Shown: piece by piece, positions 41,471 to 52,082 of the stretch
Position numbering within the stretch: the first letter of the stretch is position 1
Layout: every line of letters begins with the position of its first letter
Origin: Gracilaria vermiculophylla
Lineage: Eukaryota; Rhodophyta; Florideophyceae; Gracilariales; Gracilariaceae
Assembly: GCA_019155205.2 (NCBI GenBank)
Contig: JAHNZQ020003147.1
Span: 2,050,275-2,114,274 of the forward strand
Length of the DNA: 64,000 nucleotides
Direction of reading: 5' to 3'
Program-made: the position numbers and the translations under genes
Notes under the pieces: model-generated
Seen by the model: the letters and a program-made list of their open reading frames with translations, nothing else
Database searches by the model: none
Told to the model about the DNA's origin: nothing

Positions 41471-44140
41471 ATGCCGCCTCAGGACAACGTCGGAACGGAG
41501 GGCGTCTCCGCAACACCAGCACGGGTCAAGGATAACAACGCCTTCTCGTCTGATCCCAGACCCTCCAACCGCAATCCGAACTTCATACGGGACTACTTTC
41601 AGTCATCGCGACTTCACTTTATCGGCTCGTTCCGAGCTCGATATGAATCCATGATGGTCGCTATAGCCAAAAGGCTCGAAGTAAGCCCCGGGTCACTTAT
41701 CGCTCCCGCCCCAAGGTCCACGTCGCGTGAGCGGGTCATCATTCACGTCGACATGGACTGTTTTTTCGCTAGTGTTGCCGTCAAAAGAGATCCCTCACTC
41801 CGAGGTAAATGTGTTGCAGTTTGCCATGGAGGGGGTGAGATATCGTCGTGTAGTTACGAGGCTCGTGAGTTCGGCGTTCGAGCTGGCATGTTTGCGAAAG
41901 ATGCCCGCAAGCTCTGTCCACAGCTTTTAAGCGTTCCGTATCACTTTCCGTCCTACGAGGAAATCAGCATCCAGATTTACTCACTTTTCTACGATTATCC
42001 TGGTGTTCACGTGGAGGCGGTCAGTGTCGACGAAGCCTACCTCGACGCCACTGAAGCGGTTGGTGCAGACAAGTCGCAGTTGAACGCAGAAAACCTTGCT
42101 GAAAACATCAGATCTCGCATTAAGATGGAAACAGGGTGTACGGCCAGCGCAGGAATTGGGCCTTCTAAACTCATAGCTCGCCTTGCAACGAAGGCGGCCA
42201 AACCGAATGGTCAGCTGCGTGTGCGTCCAGAGAAAGTGATTGAATATATTGACACTCTTGAAGTGAGGGACCTGCCTGGTGTAGGGTGGCGTACTTCAAA
42301 GAAAATGACAGAGTTGGGAATAAAAGGGATTCCGGACTTGCGAAGCAAAAGTCTTTCATTTCTGCAAAGCAAGTTTGGTGATCGTCAGGGCCACACTTTC
42401 TTTGAACTTGCTCGCGCAATTGATCGCCGACCTGTGGAGCCTCTGAAGCCTAGAAAATCAATCGGAGCCGAGGCTTCTTGGGGCATTCGTTTCGACCAAG
42501 ATGAAGATGAAAAGCTGCAAAAGTTTATCACAGACATGGCGTCGGAAGTTGCGTCTCGGGTGGCGAATGCCGGGGCTAGCGGATCAAAGATGGCCGTCAA
42601 ACTATATCGAAAGAAGCCCAATTCGAGCATGATGGGCTACAAGTTCCTTGGTCATGGTCCTTGCACGATTGTGTCAAGGATTTATAATCTTCCACGGAAC
42701 TGTGGGACTCAAATGGTGACAAATGCTCTTCGCAACTCCTGCAATAGAGTGCTTTCTGAAACTAAGATGCGCAACGATGAATTCCGGGGTATTGGATTAC
42801 AAGTATTAGACTTAAAGTTTGGAGATCTGAAATTTGACCACTCGCGAACAACCACTACAGGGATCAAACGAATTGATTCTTTTTTCACGGCAGCAAACAA
42901 TGAAATCTCTAAAGGTCCCGACCAAACTTCCAACCGCAGAGTAAAGGCCAGTGCCAAGGATGTGAAAATTCGTTCATCGCAAACACTACTCCGTGGCGAT
43001 AAAAATGGTGAGAACAATCATGAAGATCCTTTTGGTGCTTGCGGCGATGAAATTGAACCGGAGCCAGTAAAGAATAAGGACATACAGCGAAGAAACGAGC
43101 TGAATGACAGACACACGACCCCAAGGAAAGAGAGCGAAGTTGTGCCCATCGACGTAGACAACGATGAGATTGAAATGCATAACGTCGATGATGATCATGC
43201 TGCACTATTAAGGCAGGCGGGAAGCAGCTTGACTCAAAGGATACCAGAAGGTTGGGACAAAGCCGTTTTTAAAGCTCTTCCGTATTCTCTTCGAAAAGAG
43301 CTGGTCGAGAACAAAGCAAATCAATCCCTGGCCAACGCGGAAGGTGGGGCTCCAGAAAAGCCAGAGCATGGTGAGGCAGCAGTGACGGGAAGCGATCCTG
43401 GAGATGAAAAGAAACGGCCATCTATTCACAAAAGGAATAAGCATGTTGCAAAACTGTCAAAACGCCCACGAAAGAGGCAAAAAGCGCAAGTCACCATGAC
43501 TCAATTTGCCGATATCCGAGAATTGCGTAACAAAGGAAATGATGTGCTCAACGCTGAGGAGTTTCGATCAAAACCACTTATGGAGTGCATTGAGCTTCTC
43601 CAGGATTTGAATCACGGTCGTCGCCATTCCGCATTGGCCGGACGGAGGCGTTGCAATGCTGGGAAGAAAAATGATAATACGAAAGCTGTAACAATCACCG
43701 AGCAAGATAAATCTGATAGAGGGCGAGATAAATTAGATATCCCGTCGCCCCCGAGCATGAGCAGTGATAGCGATTCGAACGGTGGTGATAAAATTCTCAA
43801 GATAGTCCAAAGAGAAGGAGTTGAACACAAACAGATATATGAAAGCGAGGATATTGTATTGTTCTCTGAAAATTTATTCGCGTGGATGAAGTGTACTGCA
43901 GGAGAGGTGAAGAGTGCTCACGTGGAGCTTCTGAGGGGTCGATTGATGGAACACATTCGTTTGAAAGAATTGGAGCAGGTGAGCGCGAACGTGCGTCTAT
44001 TGCGAAGATTTGCAGAATCAGAATGTATGAAAGGGTGGCGGTATAGCATTAACACTCTACTGCAGGAGGTACAAGACGAAACGCGTCGACAACATGGATT
44101 GAATCTCATACTGCCTCCACTGTTCTCAAACTTGAACTAA
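41471..44140 (+). CDS. REV1: DNA repair protein REV1 (Y-family dCMP transferase), lacking BRCT
   Basis: Predicted 889 aa. The REV1-specific N-terminal segment NPNFIRDYFQSSRLHFIGSF is at about 35-54. The catalytic core begins VIIHVDMDCFFASVAVKRDP (metal-binding Asp94), and SSCSYEAREFGVRAGMFAKD and VEAVSVDEAYLDAT (Asp187, Glu188) follow. Little-finger sequence follows to about 480 (ending GIKRIDSFF). A ubiquitin-binding motif is seen near 590-610 (IPEGWDKAVFKALPYSLRKE), and a REV1 C-terminal domain from about 790 (AHVELLRGRLMEHIRLKELE). The protein inserts dCMP opposite lesions and scaffolds Pol zeta. An N-terminal BRCT domain, usual in the family, is absent. 41471 is the first ATG of the frame. 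Single exon. Confidence 0.93.
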   Translation: MPPQDNVGTEGVSATPARVKDNNAFSSDPRPSNRNPNFIRDYFQSSRLHFIGSFRARYESMMVAIAKRLEVSPGSLIAPAPRSTSRERVIIHVDMDCFFASVAVKRDPSLRGKCVAVCHGGGEISSCSYEAREFGVRAGMFAKDARKLCPQLLSVPYHFPSYEEISIQIYSLFYDYPGVHVEAVSVDEAYLDATEAVGADKSQLNAENLAENIRSRIKMETGCTASAGIGPSKLIARLATKAAKPNGQLRVRPEKVIEYIDTLEVRDLPGVGWRTSKKMTELGIKGIPDLRSKSLSFLQSKFGDRQGHTFFELARAIDRRPVEPLKPRKSIGAEASWGIRFDQDEDEKLQKFITDMASEVASRVANAGASGSKMAVKLYRKKPNSSMMGYKFLGHGPCTIVSRIYNLPRNCGTQMVTNALRNSCNRVLSETKMRNDEFRGIGLQVLDLKFGDLKFDHSRTTTTGIKRIDSFFTAANNEISKGPDQTSNRRVKASAKDVKIRSSQTLLRGDKNGENNHEDPFGACGDEIEPEPVKNKDIQRRNELNDRHTTPRKESEVVPIDVDNDEIEMHNVDDDHAALLRQAGSSLTQRIPEGWDKAVFKALPYSLRKELVENKANQSLANAEGGAPEKPEHGEAAVTGSDPGDEKKRPSIHKRNKHVAKLSKRPRKRQKAQVTMTQFADIRELRNKGNDVLNAEEFRSKPLMECIELLQDLNHGRRHSALAGRRRCNAGKKNDNTKAVTITEQDKSDRGRDKLDIPSPPSMSSDSDSNGGDKILKIVQREGVEHKQIYESEDIVLFSENLFAWMKCTAGEVKSAHVELLRGRLMEHIRLKELEQVSANVRLLRRFAESECMKGWRYSINTLLQEVQDETRRQHGLNLILPPLFSNLN

Positions 44141-44427
44141 GAGCGAAACTTGAAGTCGATGAATTGTGCAATTCGTGAGAAGTACACAGGTAACTGGGAA
44201 CTATGCGAAACAGATTGTAGTACTAGATGGAACCGAAACAGATTAAAGAAGAAATGTGGCACTTGAGCAGGGTACCAGGGTTATCCTTGTAACCCTGTAC
44301 GGGGGTGCACGTCATAAGCTATAAGCGCTCCTATCTGAATCTCGTCGGATGTCAGTCTGGATAAGTTAAGAGGGAGAATTGCCGTTGGAAGATAACTTTC
44401 AGTTTAAAAACCTGTGCGGAATGCATT

Positions 44428-44973
44428 TTAAGCAGATCCAAGCATTCCGCGCACTCGCTGCAAGATGGAATCCTTAGACGGATCGTACGGGTGTTCCTTT
44501 GATGGAATTTCAAGCACAGCAGGTACTGGCCTGTTGAACTTTGATACTGTGGTGCGAATCTTATCAGCGATCTGCGGTACAAGCAAGCAGTTGGCGTTCT
44601 TAGGTTAGATATAAATGTTGAAGAGCATGAGAACATGGACGGGCAAAACAAGTGACTTACGTATTGGTTGATAAGAATAATAGCAACATCCTCTCTTTCG
44701 GTAAATCTCTTGAATGCCTCTTCAATGGCTTGCACCGGAGTTTCCTCTTCGAAAGAATAGAACACAGAAAGAAGCCGGGTAAGTATGACGCAAGAAACGA
44801 CTGGCTCGGTTTTGATATGACATACTTGCATCAACGACGAAGAAATTGGAACCGGAGGGGGGTTGATTATCGCCCACACCGGCAAGAAGGAAACCGGTGG
44901 TAGTATCCTCGTCGCCTATAACGGCGATTAGAAAACCGCCATCACGCGACTTGATGGTCTTTCTGCCAGCCAT
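44428..44973 (-). CDS. VMA7: V-type H+-ATPase subunit F, three exons
   Basis: Exons are 44826-44973, 44661-44746 and 44428-44571, with introns of 79 bp (44747-44825) and 89 bp (44572-44660), both GT-AG. The product is 125 aa, the normal length. The conserved start GGFLIAVIGDEDTTTGFLLA is in exon 1. The splice gives FFVVDA-KETPVQAIEEAF, and exon 2 ends in IAIILINQY-type sequence (VAIILINQY). Exon 3 starts IADKIR and contains PAVLEIPSKEHPYDPSKDSI. Subunit F sits in the central stalk of V1 and couples ATP hydrolysis to rotation at vacuole or endomembranes. It is convergent with REV1 and divergent from the LIN54-like gene. Confidence 0.95.
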
Positions 44974-45659
44974 TTATGAAGGAAAGCTGGGACGTAGAGC
45001 GAAAAGTTAGACAGCGAGCGGGAAGGATGAACGGCAAAAATGGAGACAGAGGAGCAGTGGCCGAAAACCGTTATATGTGTGGAAGTCGCCCAAAGTCGAG
45101 GAACTACGCGCAACGCGGTTGCCTGCGCGATAGCACAGGAGCGCGAAGCGCCGGACAACTCAGCCCCACGCGCCGTGGTTTCCTTACAGTACAACACGTG
45201 GTCAGCGCTGTACGCTTTGAAGAGAGCGTCCCGCCAAAACGCACATCGCACGGCGCCGTGGTTTTGACATTTGATATTTGTTTCAAAATTCAAAAAGGCG
45301 GCGCTCGCCAGACGCGCTGATGCAGGTGGACGCCGCTCATTTTGGCGCTTGTGTCATTTTGAGTTCAAGTTACGCCTCGCGCTTCGCTTCCGAGCCGCAC
45401 CGCGCTCTTCAATCATCCCCGCTCCCGAGCTTGCGCGGCACTGCGCCCCTCGCGAGCGTTGTCGAGCGGACTCGCCCACCGTCTTCCTCGCCCTGCTCTT
45501 CAACCAGCGGCCCTGTCTTTAATTACATATCACCGCCCTTTCATATCTCCTTGCCCTACCCGTTCTACCGCTGACATCGGGCTCGTTCACGCCCGTCATC
45601 CTTCGGGCGTTTTTGCGTATCCCGCTTTCCCCCCCCCCCCTCACCTGCGCGTAACACAA
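44974..45659. promoter_or_regulatory. Bidirectional promoter with E2F and CHR consensus sites
   Basis: Shared by V-ATPase F (minus) and the LIN54-like gene (plus). Visible sites: TTTGAA at 45216-45221, TCCCGCCAAAA at 45229-45239 (reverse TTTTGGCGGGA), TTCAAA at 45282-45287 and 45289-45294, and TTTGGCGC at 45341-45348. TTTSSCGC is the E2F consensus, and TTTGAA (either strand) is the cell-cycle homology region bound by LIN54-type CXC proteins. A C12 tract lies at 45629-45640, just before the LIN54-like ATG. Confidence 0.55.
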
Positions 45660-47271
45660 ATGCAGATGTCGGAGGGTCTCACCGACGGCCTGGCGGTACT
45701 AGCCGCGTAAGTTGTCCATTACCTCGCCCACCTTGTAGAAACTTTCTCTCACTGATTGCGCGTTCCCAAACCATGCGCTCACATTCTTCTTTCATCGTTT
45801 TGCCATTGAATCTACCAGCGCCGGTGCGTTGGACAGCGCGAAAAACACCCCTCTACCGTCTCCGCTTCAGGCCAGAACCAACGAACGCGTAAGTCAAAGC
45901 AGCTTTCTACTTCACCCGCACCTCTTTTTGCTTGTGAACCTCGGTTGCAAACTTACCTTTTTTCTTGCCTCTCACCCTCGGTCCCAACCAAATGCGCATG
46001 TCTCACTAAAGCTACAGAATGGCACAACTCCAGACCCAATGAATCGCCCACCTCCTTCACTGTCCTCATCTCCCCCCTTTCTCCCGCTGCCATCGATGCA
46101 ATCCTTTCAGTATAGTCAGCCTCTGAATACTCAACCCCCTCTTCAAATAGCTAGGCAAATCAAATTCGGCAATCCAAATGACGATCCACAACATCAGATA
46201 CCAGATTCTGATCCCCCCGACAACGAACACGAGCCCCGAGCGGAGAAGGGTTGCAACTGCAAGAACTCTAAGTGTCTCAAGCTATACTGCGAGTGTTTTG
46301 CAAAGGGACGAATGTGTGGCCCTCACTGCAACTGCAGAAATTGTCGCAACAATGGAAAGTTTCCCGATGAAAAGCAGGCAGCAGTTGAAGTAATATTAGA
46401 GCGAAATCCCACCGCCTTCGAGCCGAAGGTAAACCGGAAGCCGGCAGGTATGGATGGTAGCCTGGGTCGCGAAAAGCATCAGAAAGGGTGTAATTGTCGG
46501 AAAAGTGGATGTCTCAAACGCTACTGCGAATGTTTTCAAGCGAACGTCATGTGTTCTGAACTCTGCAAATGTGTGAACTGCCGAAACTGTGAGGGTTCTG
46601 ACTACGTAATGAGGGCCAAGAGACCCTCAAACCGCTTTCCAAACGGAGATTTTCAGACAGCAAGTTCTTCTGCGTCGCGGCGGACTCCAAGCATTTCTTT
46701 TGCAAGGTCACAACCAGTTCAAGATTCTTTGGCTAGAAAACGTGAAGTGCAAGCGCTGAAGTTGCGTGAACCACCGGCGAAACGCGTTTTATTCCAAAAA
46801 GGACCAGCTCTAAAATCCCGACTTGGTGATCCCTGTGCACCAGGGGGGCTCCATTATGATAGTTCGCAGATGGACGAGGATCGCCCGGATAAGATTATCG
46901 CTGCTGCGACAAAAGCGTTGGGCAGCAAAGTGATAGCAGACGCCCAAAAGGACACTGACCAACTGTTGAAGATATTCGCCGATGCTGCTGGTGACTTCAG
47001 ATCGCGCCCCGCGTTCCCTATGAGTCAGGGGACACATCTGAAATCTGTGGACGTCAATGGCACAGGTACATCCAGGGGGCTAGAAACAATGTCGCTAATG
47101 TGTGATGAAAGAAATGTAGATGACGAAGGAGGTTCGCAGGATAGCCGTCCAGTTTGGTACGTGGAAACGGAGAAAGAAGTATTCCAGTCATGCGCAAGGT
47201 CACTGTATTTGATTGCTAGTGCATCCCGGCGGAGAGCAAATGTTGAACCTTTCAGTCGTCGACGAAGATGA
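45660..47271 (+). CDS. Tesmin/TSO1-like CXC protein (LIN54 family), three exons
   Basis: Exons are 45660-45706, 45819-45888 and 46012-47271; introns of 112 and 123 bp are GT-AG and keep frame. Predicted 458 aa. Two cysteine-rich CXC modules are separated by a spacer: [20 protein letters not shown] (from about 118) and [20 protein letters not shown] (from about 198). Both keep the DNA-contacting Tyr in LxxYCECF. This pair of modules is the DNA-binding domain of LIN54/TSO1/Tesmin proteins, subunits of the DREAM/MuvB cell-cycle repressor. The N-terminal [14 protein letters not shown] segment is encoded across exons 1-2; exon 3 alone would start at Met 46039. The C-terminal half is poorly conserved. 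Confidence 0.9.
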
Positions 47272-47404
47272 CCAACAGTACGAGATTTTCTTATTGTAAC
47301 AATCCATTATGTACATAATTACCTGCAATTCCACAATGCAAGTAGGACAACGATGAATTTGTCGTCAAAACCCAGCTCTCTTCGATTACGTGCTACTCAT
47401 CCGA

Positions 47405-47890
47405 CTAATTGTTCTTATCTTCTTCCCCTATAGTTTCCCCCGTCTCTGAAATTGGCTTATTTCCGTTGAATGACTTGATTCGTTCTCGAAGCTGTACTTC
47501 AATGGATGCAAGGCGTACTAAACGAGCTATGGCGACCAGAGCTACAATGGCAAAACTCGCTAGGTAGAAGTTTCGTTCTGCTCGCACCCTTTGCCAGCGA
47601 TAATCAGTCGCTGGCGTCATAAATCCTGGGTCCTGACGGGATTGTGCTTCTTTTTCTTTCCCCGTGCGATCTAATGCGATGCGGAGGCCATTCATACTCT
47701 CTGCAAGAGCCATGAACAGCGCGAAGGTGATATACTTCACAAACGAGTTTAGCTTCTCCTGGGCCTTTACGCGAAAGATCCACCTCGAAATATTTTTACG
47801 AACTCCCCATGGTAACGGTGCACACAGCGTCAGCAGAATGATAAGCTCGAGGACGAGCACTACGGACACAGATTTCCACAAGAGCGACAT
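47405..47890 (-). CDS. BAP31-like ER membrane protein
   Basis: Predicted 161 aa from ATG 47890 (MSLLWKSVSVVLVLELIILL). Three hydrophobic segments are visible at about 6-30, 48-68 and 108-128, with the conserved P-W-R block after the first (CAPLPWGVRKNI) and the RAERNFYLASFAIVALVAIA third helix. This is the BAP31/Yet family, which chaperones and sorts newly made membrane proteins at the ER. The usual long C-terminal coiled coil is short here (the protein ends at about residue 161, against 205-246 in animals and yeast). No KKXX-type retrieval signal is seen; the C-terminus is GEEDKNN. Confidence 0.8.
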   Translation of the reverse strand: MSLLWKSVSVVLVLELIILLTLCAPLPWGVRKNISRWIFRVKAQEKLNSFVKYITFALFMALAESMNGLRIALDRTGKEKEAQSRQDPGFMTPATDYRWQRVRAERNFYLASFAIVALVAIARLVRLASIEVQLRERIKSFNGNKPISETGETIGEEDKNN

Positions 47891-49015
47891 TTTCACTCCT
47901 GATCCCGTCGAGTTATGGATGTCACGTACTGACGAGAGAACTTCGGCTGTGCGGGGCACATTTAACGTAAGCCAGGACACAAAAGACCAGCTTGAAATCA
48001 GGACTGATTTTTGCTCCTGTGCAGGTCAATATCGTTGGGAGATATGTTTTCTTATGGCAATCCATGCCTTTTGCTTGCATCGCTCCGCCGGACGCCCGAT
48101 CGCTCCCATTTGCCGAAACCCCCTACCCTACATACTCGTGTTATTGTGTCGATGTAGTCCGGTGATTGCACGTATATGTTCCTACATCTGATTGAAATAT
48201 AGTATCATTGATCATCATGAGTCATGAATCATTGCATGAGACTGCTTGCAGTCTTCTCATTCCTACAAGGGAGTTCAGCCAATCTCCACAGCGGCGTTTT
48301 CCCTTCAGGTTTGCATTAGTCGCCAACAGTGATAGGAGATTCCAGAAAACAAATGCTTTCAAAAACGTAATGCTTATGACGCCATCTTTCGCAGGGTTGT
48401 TTTCTTCTCTTCGCACTGCCCAACCTCGAAGCTGCTGTCCCCGCGAAAGTTTCAGACTGTTCAATGTATGAATAGTGCATGCATGTTCTAAGTTTGGGAG
48501 CTTGGAAAATGGGGTGTTATTCTGATGGAAGCCGTTTTCCCAAGCTCGGGTGATGCCTTTGCAGTACCTAACCTACTTACAGTTTCATTATGCATGAGAC
48601 CTTTGCCGGCGTTTTCCCATAGAATACGTTGTCATAGACGCTGTACAGGTATGATTCTTACAATCATCTGGAAATGGGGCAGCTCTTATCATTAACCTTG
48701 ATTTCCAAGATGTTATGCTGCGCTTCTCTTCATTAATCAACTGTAGAACGTCCATGACAGGCATATTCGGGCCCATTCTTCTTGCTCTTATCCATTACGC
48801 ACAGCCCCGCACTCTTGGGCCATATCCTCACATCGGAGCATAATTGTCCTGAACGCTTCTGCGTCGGGAAGACTTTCGATATTCTGAGAGTATGTCAATC
48901 CGTTACAGAAAGACAGCCTCAGAGGCAATTGACAGCGTATTTCCTCTATCGCGTCAACAGTGGGGCTGTAAATCTATGCCAGAAGAAGATGTACGATCAT
49001 TTCGGTTCGAATTGA
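47891..49015. other. Intergenic, no gene seen
   Basis: Divergent region upstream of the BAP31-like gene and the two-TM protein at 49016. Only short frames. Confidence 0.4.
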
Positions 49016-50533
49016 ATGCGAGGAATCGAACATGAAAGCATCATGTCATTGGAATTCGAAACGTTTGGTGAGACGCCGCCCTCCAGTTCGTCAACTGTAC
49101 GGGCAACTGATCCAGAAAACACGGTTCTTGTCATAAACGGAAAGCGTTACAATTTTGTACAGGTGCAGGCCATCCTGAATCAGGTTGAGGCTAGTCTCGC
49201 TAGGCTCACTCTTCAATTCTCCAGGCTTTATGAACAAATGATGCTAAGCGATGATCCAAACGAAGAAGCTGATGGACTTCGTTTAAAGCATTTCGCTACC
49301 AACGCTTTTGTGAACGGAGTCCTTGTTGAGCGCCCATTCGACAAAGAATTTGTTGATTTGATTGAAGGTCTCATTGCAAGGGTTCAACTGGAAACCCTCA
49401 TGTACCGGTTTAAGTATGGACATGATTTTGTTTATATCGAGAATGTTCGAATAATGATATCTGCGATCCTTCACTACAAGAAGTTATACCCAATGTACAA
49501 AGAAGTACCAGAGAACGAATCGCGGATATGGCCGCAGATACCTGGTGACATATATGAAGAAGCGTGTCGCATAGCGGCTAAAAGATATGAGGATCAATCA
49601 GACAGACGGACATCCGCTATATTATTCTCTCAGCTTTTGGACAATCGACCGATCACAATTAAGAGCCCTGCTGTCGGAAACATTGACATGTATGCTTATG
49701 TGACAAATAGAGAGACCTCTCGTATGTTTTGGGAATGTTTGGAAGGAATTCCGTTGAAGAACATGACAAACAAGAATGAAGAGGCGTACATTCTTTCTGC
49801 AAATGATCTCAACATTTCTGACGCCTTGGATATGTTAACTTCCACTGACGTGAGAGCTATACGAACCAAAGACGGTATGACTTTTCACAATGCGAGCTTT
49901 GAAGACATTGAAGAGTGGACTTATTCAAACCCGAATTCGAGGTGCATCGAAATTTCTACGCATCCTATGTATGTCATCATAACGTACATATATTTGGTGA
50001 CGGCGGCTACGATATCAGTTCTTGCCGGAGCGCTAAACTGGGGTCGACGTAGTTCCGTACTGCAACGGATATTTGATGCCGCCGCCCTGCTCTTAATATT
50101 CGTCTTCATAGCGTTAATTCCATTCGTCCTCTTGAGAGGAACGAAGGATATCTTTAGAGTACTGCTGCGCGGAAGGCAAAGGCTTCCGGGGCTGGAAAGC
50201 CTTGCAGAATTCCATGGAACTAGCATTAAGAAATTGCTGATTGCATTAGCGAGAGCAAGGAATGTGCGATTTCTGAAGGAGGCAAATTCGTGCTACGTTG
50301 AGGGTCCGAAAACGGGTACTGTGGAATTACCGCTCACTCTTAGAGAATGTGATCTCGATGATGTTGTTATAATCGGAAAAGAATATGCATTCGACGTACG
50401 AGGAAAATGGAGGTACGTAGAGTCGATGAGAGGGGTGGTTCATTTCGGGAATGAAATTCCAGCTGATATGGTTGTTTTTGCTATACGGCAACCGGGAAAA
50501 CGGTTTGTTGGGGGATCTGCAAAAGTATGGTAG
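49016..50533 (+). CDS. Two-transmembrane protein of unknown function, 505 aa
   Basis: ATG 49016, or Met10 at 49043 (MSLEFETFG). The first 315 residues are soluble and helical (for example VQAILNQVEASLARLTLQF). Two adjacent transmembrane segments follow at about 317-342 (YVIITYIYLVTAATISVLAG) and 352-373 (FDAAALLLIFVFIALIPFVL). A 130-residue C-terminal domain with beta-type segments follows (YAFDVRGKWRYVES). No catalytic motif or known family. The topology suggests both large domains face the same side of a membrane. Codon and residue usage look like a real gene. It may be lineage-specific. Confidence 0.65.
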   Translation: MRGIEHESIMSLEFETFGETPPSSSSTVRATDPENTVLVINGKRYNFVQVQAILNQVEASLARLTLQFSRLYEQMMLSDDPNEEADGLRLKHFATNAFVNGVLVERPFDKEFVDLIEGLIARVQLETLMYRFKYGHDFVYIENVRIMISAILHYKKLYPMYKEVPENESRIWPQIPGDIYEEACRIAAKRYEDQSDRRTSAILFSQLLDNRPITIKSPAVGNIDMYAYVTNRETSRMFWECLEGIPLKNMTNKNEEAYILSANDLNISDALDMLTSTDVRAIRTKDGMTFHNASFEDIEEWTYSNPNSRCIEISTHPMYVIITYIYLVTAATISVLAGALNWGRRSSVLQRIFDAAALLLIFVFIALIPFVLLRGTKDIFRVLLRGRQRLPGLESLAEFHGTSIKKLLIALARARNVRFLKEANSCYVEGPKTGTVELPLTLRECDLDDVVIIGKEYAFDVRGKWRYVESMRGVVHFGNEIPADMVVFAIRQPGKRFVGGSAKVW

Positions 50534-51149
50534 CTTGCACAAGATGATACATCGTTCCTGTTTTTTTCTTTTTTGATTACGTTGATGTATAAGTTTGTGA
50601 ACACAGCCTCTTTTCCGTTGCAGGTTTGCCCCATGAACTCTGCCTAACCTCATTGTAAAACAAGCATCTGGTAGGTGCAATGCTCTTGCGGGGGTCAGCG
50701 AAAGTGGATCGTGGTCTCAAAAGGTTCTCAAGATAACAAAGGAAAATGTGTGATTACATATCGCGTGTCGAATATGCACATTGCAAACCGTGAAATACTT
50801 TTAAAAGAAAAGATAGGCGACGAAAGCATAGAAAAGCGACTCACAATGTGGGCTTCGAGCAGTCACTCGACACAGGGCGTTCTTCTATACCGACTGTAGC
50901 TTGGCGGATGACATTCAAGACAGGCACAAAAGCACAGTGCACACAGCTTTGAGCATTATTTTCTACCGGGGGCGGCCCAGCAGAGATAACCCGGTTAAGT
51001 ACTAGTGGTTCCTGGTAGCAGATTGGAGACTGTTTAGTGAATGCGTATGTCACGCTTTTAAAGAGCCCTTCCGCGACAAGCTGTACGTTCGGCTTTCAAA
51101 ACAAAGTTCTCGTAACAAGCACCTCGCAAATTTCTTTACAATACCGTTA
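50534..51149. other. Convergent intergenic, no gene seen
   Basis: Between convergent 3' ends of the two-TM gene and the TPVRR-motif gene. AT-rich short frames only. Confidence 0.4.
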
Positions 51150-52082
51150 TCATCGAAGAGATTGATTAGGTATGTATGTAAATCCAAATTGTTCCAACAT
51201 ACGAGCACGAGCTTGAGGTTGGTCAACAGGAGCAAGATTATCACCCCTCTTACTGAGTCTGAGCGATCTGCGGACAGGGGTGACAACGGTATCAGCACCA
51301 AGTTCAAGACGTTGTTTCCTCGAAGCTCGAACGGGGGTTAGGAACACGTTTGAGCCGCCCTTGTCATGATGAGCGCTTAGTGAAGAGAAGGAAAGTTGTT
51401 TGGGCTGCGATGGCGGCTGTGACTGTTGGGAGAGTGTCTCAAGTGGCGCTTTTTCATCTACGAGAGAAATTATCTCTCTCTGAGAAATCTTTACGCTTTG
51501 ACGACGCGACCGAGCTGACGAATGGAGGCGTCGCGGGGTTACTGGCTGGACGTCCCCAGGTTTCTGCTCTGTGGTTGGAGAGGTCGGCGTTCGGGACGAC
51601 ATGGTAGCAGACGACATTGCAGAAGGTTCAGACTGGACTAGCGATTCGAGGGGATTGACGTCGTGAGTTGGGGTTAAATTTGGATGTTCATTCTCTTCAT
51701 TCGAATTCAGTTGGGCTGTGTCCTCATCACTGTCGTAGATGCGAAGCAGAGAAATATCAATTCCAAACTGCTTCAACCAGTTGTCATTATCAGTGGATGC
51801 AGGAGTGTGCGAAATATGGTCGAATGGCGAGAGCTTGGTTGGGACGACAGGCTCATCAGAATGGTCCACAAAGCGAAAAGAGTGCTTTAGTTGCGTTGGC
51901 GAATGCTCTTTCACGCGTGAAGAAACTAGCCGACGGGGAGCAGAGCGGGCCCGATGGGCGTTAGAATCGTGCGGCGGGAGCTTAAGACGCCTCGGGGTGA
52001 TGACAGGCGTGTTTACGACGGTGGTGAGCACGATGCGACGAGGAGCGGGGGTGCGGGAGGCCGGCTTGTCAGAAGAGTTCAT
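51150..52082 (-). CDS. Disordered protein with TPR/TPVRRS motifs, possible cell-cycle substrate
   Basis: Predicted 310 aa from ATG 52082. It is mostly low-complexity Ser/Thr/Pro/Arg sequence, with repeated proline-directed sites in basic context (ITPRRLKLP, VTPRRLHSS, LTPVRASRKQR, VTPVRRSLRLSKR), which fit CDK phosphorylation consensus. The C-terminus ends EQFGFTYIPNQSL. The LTPVRAS-(x)n-TPVRRSLR-(x)n-Y-PN-L order resembles the C-terminal region of CKAP2-type mitotic proteins; I give that as a weak similarity only. No catalytic domain. Single exon. It is divergent from the IF-1 gene. Confidence 0.6.
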   Translation of the reverse strand: MNSSDKPASRTPAPRRIVLTTVVNTPVITPRRLKLPPHDSNAHRARSAPRRLVSSRVKEHSPTQLKHSFRFVDHSDEPVVPTKLSPFDHISHTPASTDNDNWLKQFGIDISLLRIYDSDEDTAQLNSNEENEHPNLTPTHDVNPLESLVQSEPSAMSSATMSSRTPTSPTTEQKPGDVQPVTPRRLHSSARSRRQSVKISQREIISLVDEKAPLETLSQQSQPPSQPKQLSFSSLSAHHDKGGSNVFLTPVRASRKQRLELGADTVVTPVRRSLRLSKRGDNLAPVDQPQARARMLEQFGFTYIPNQSLR

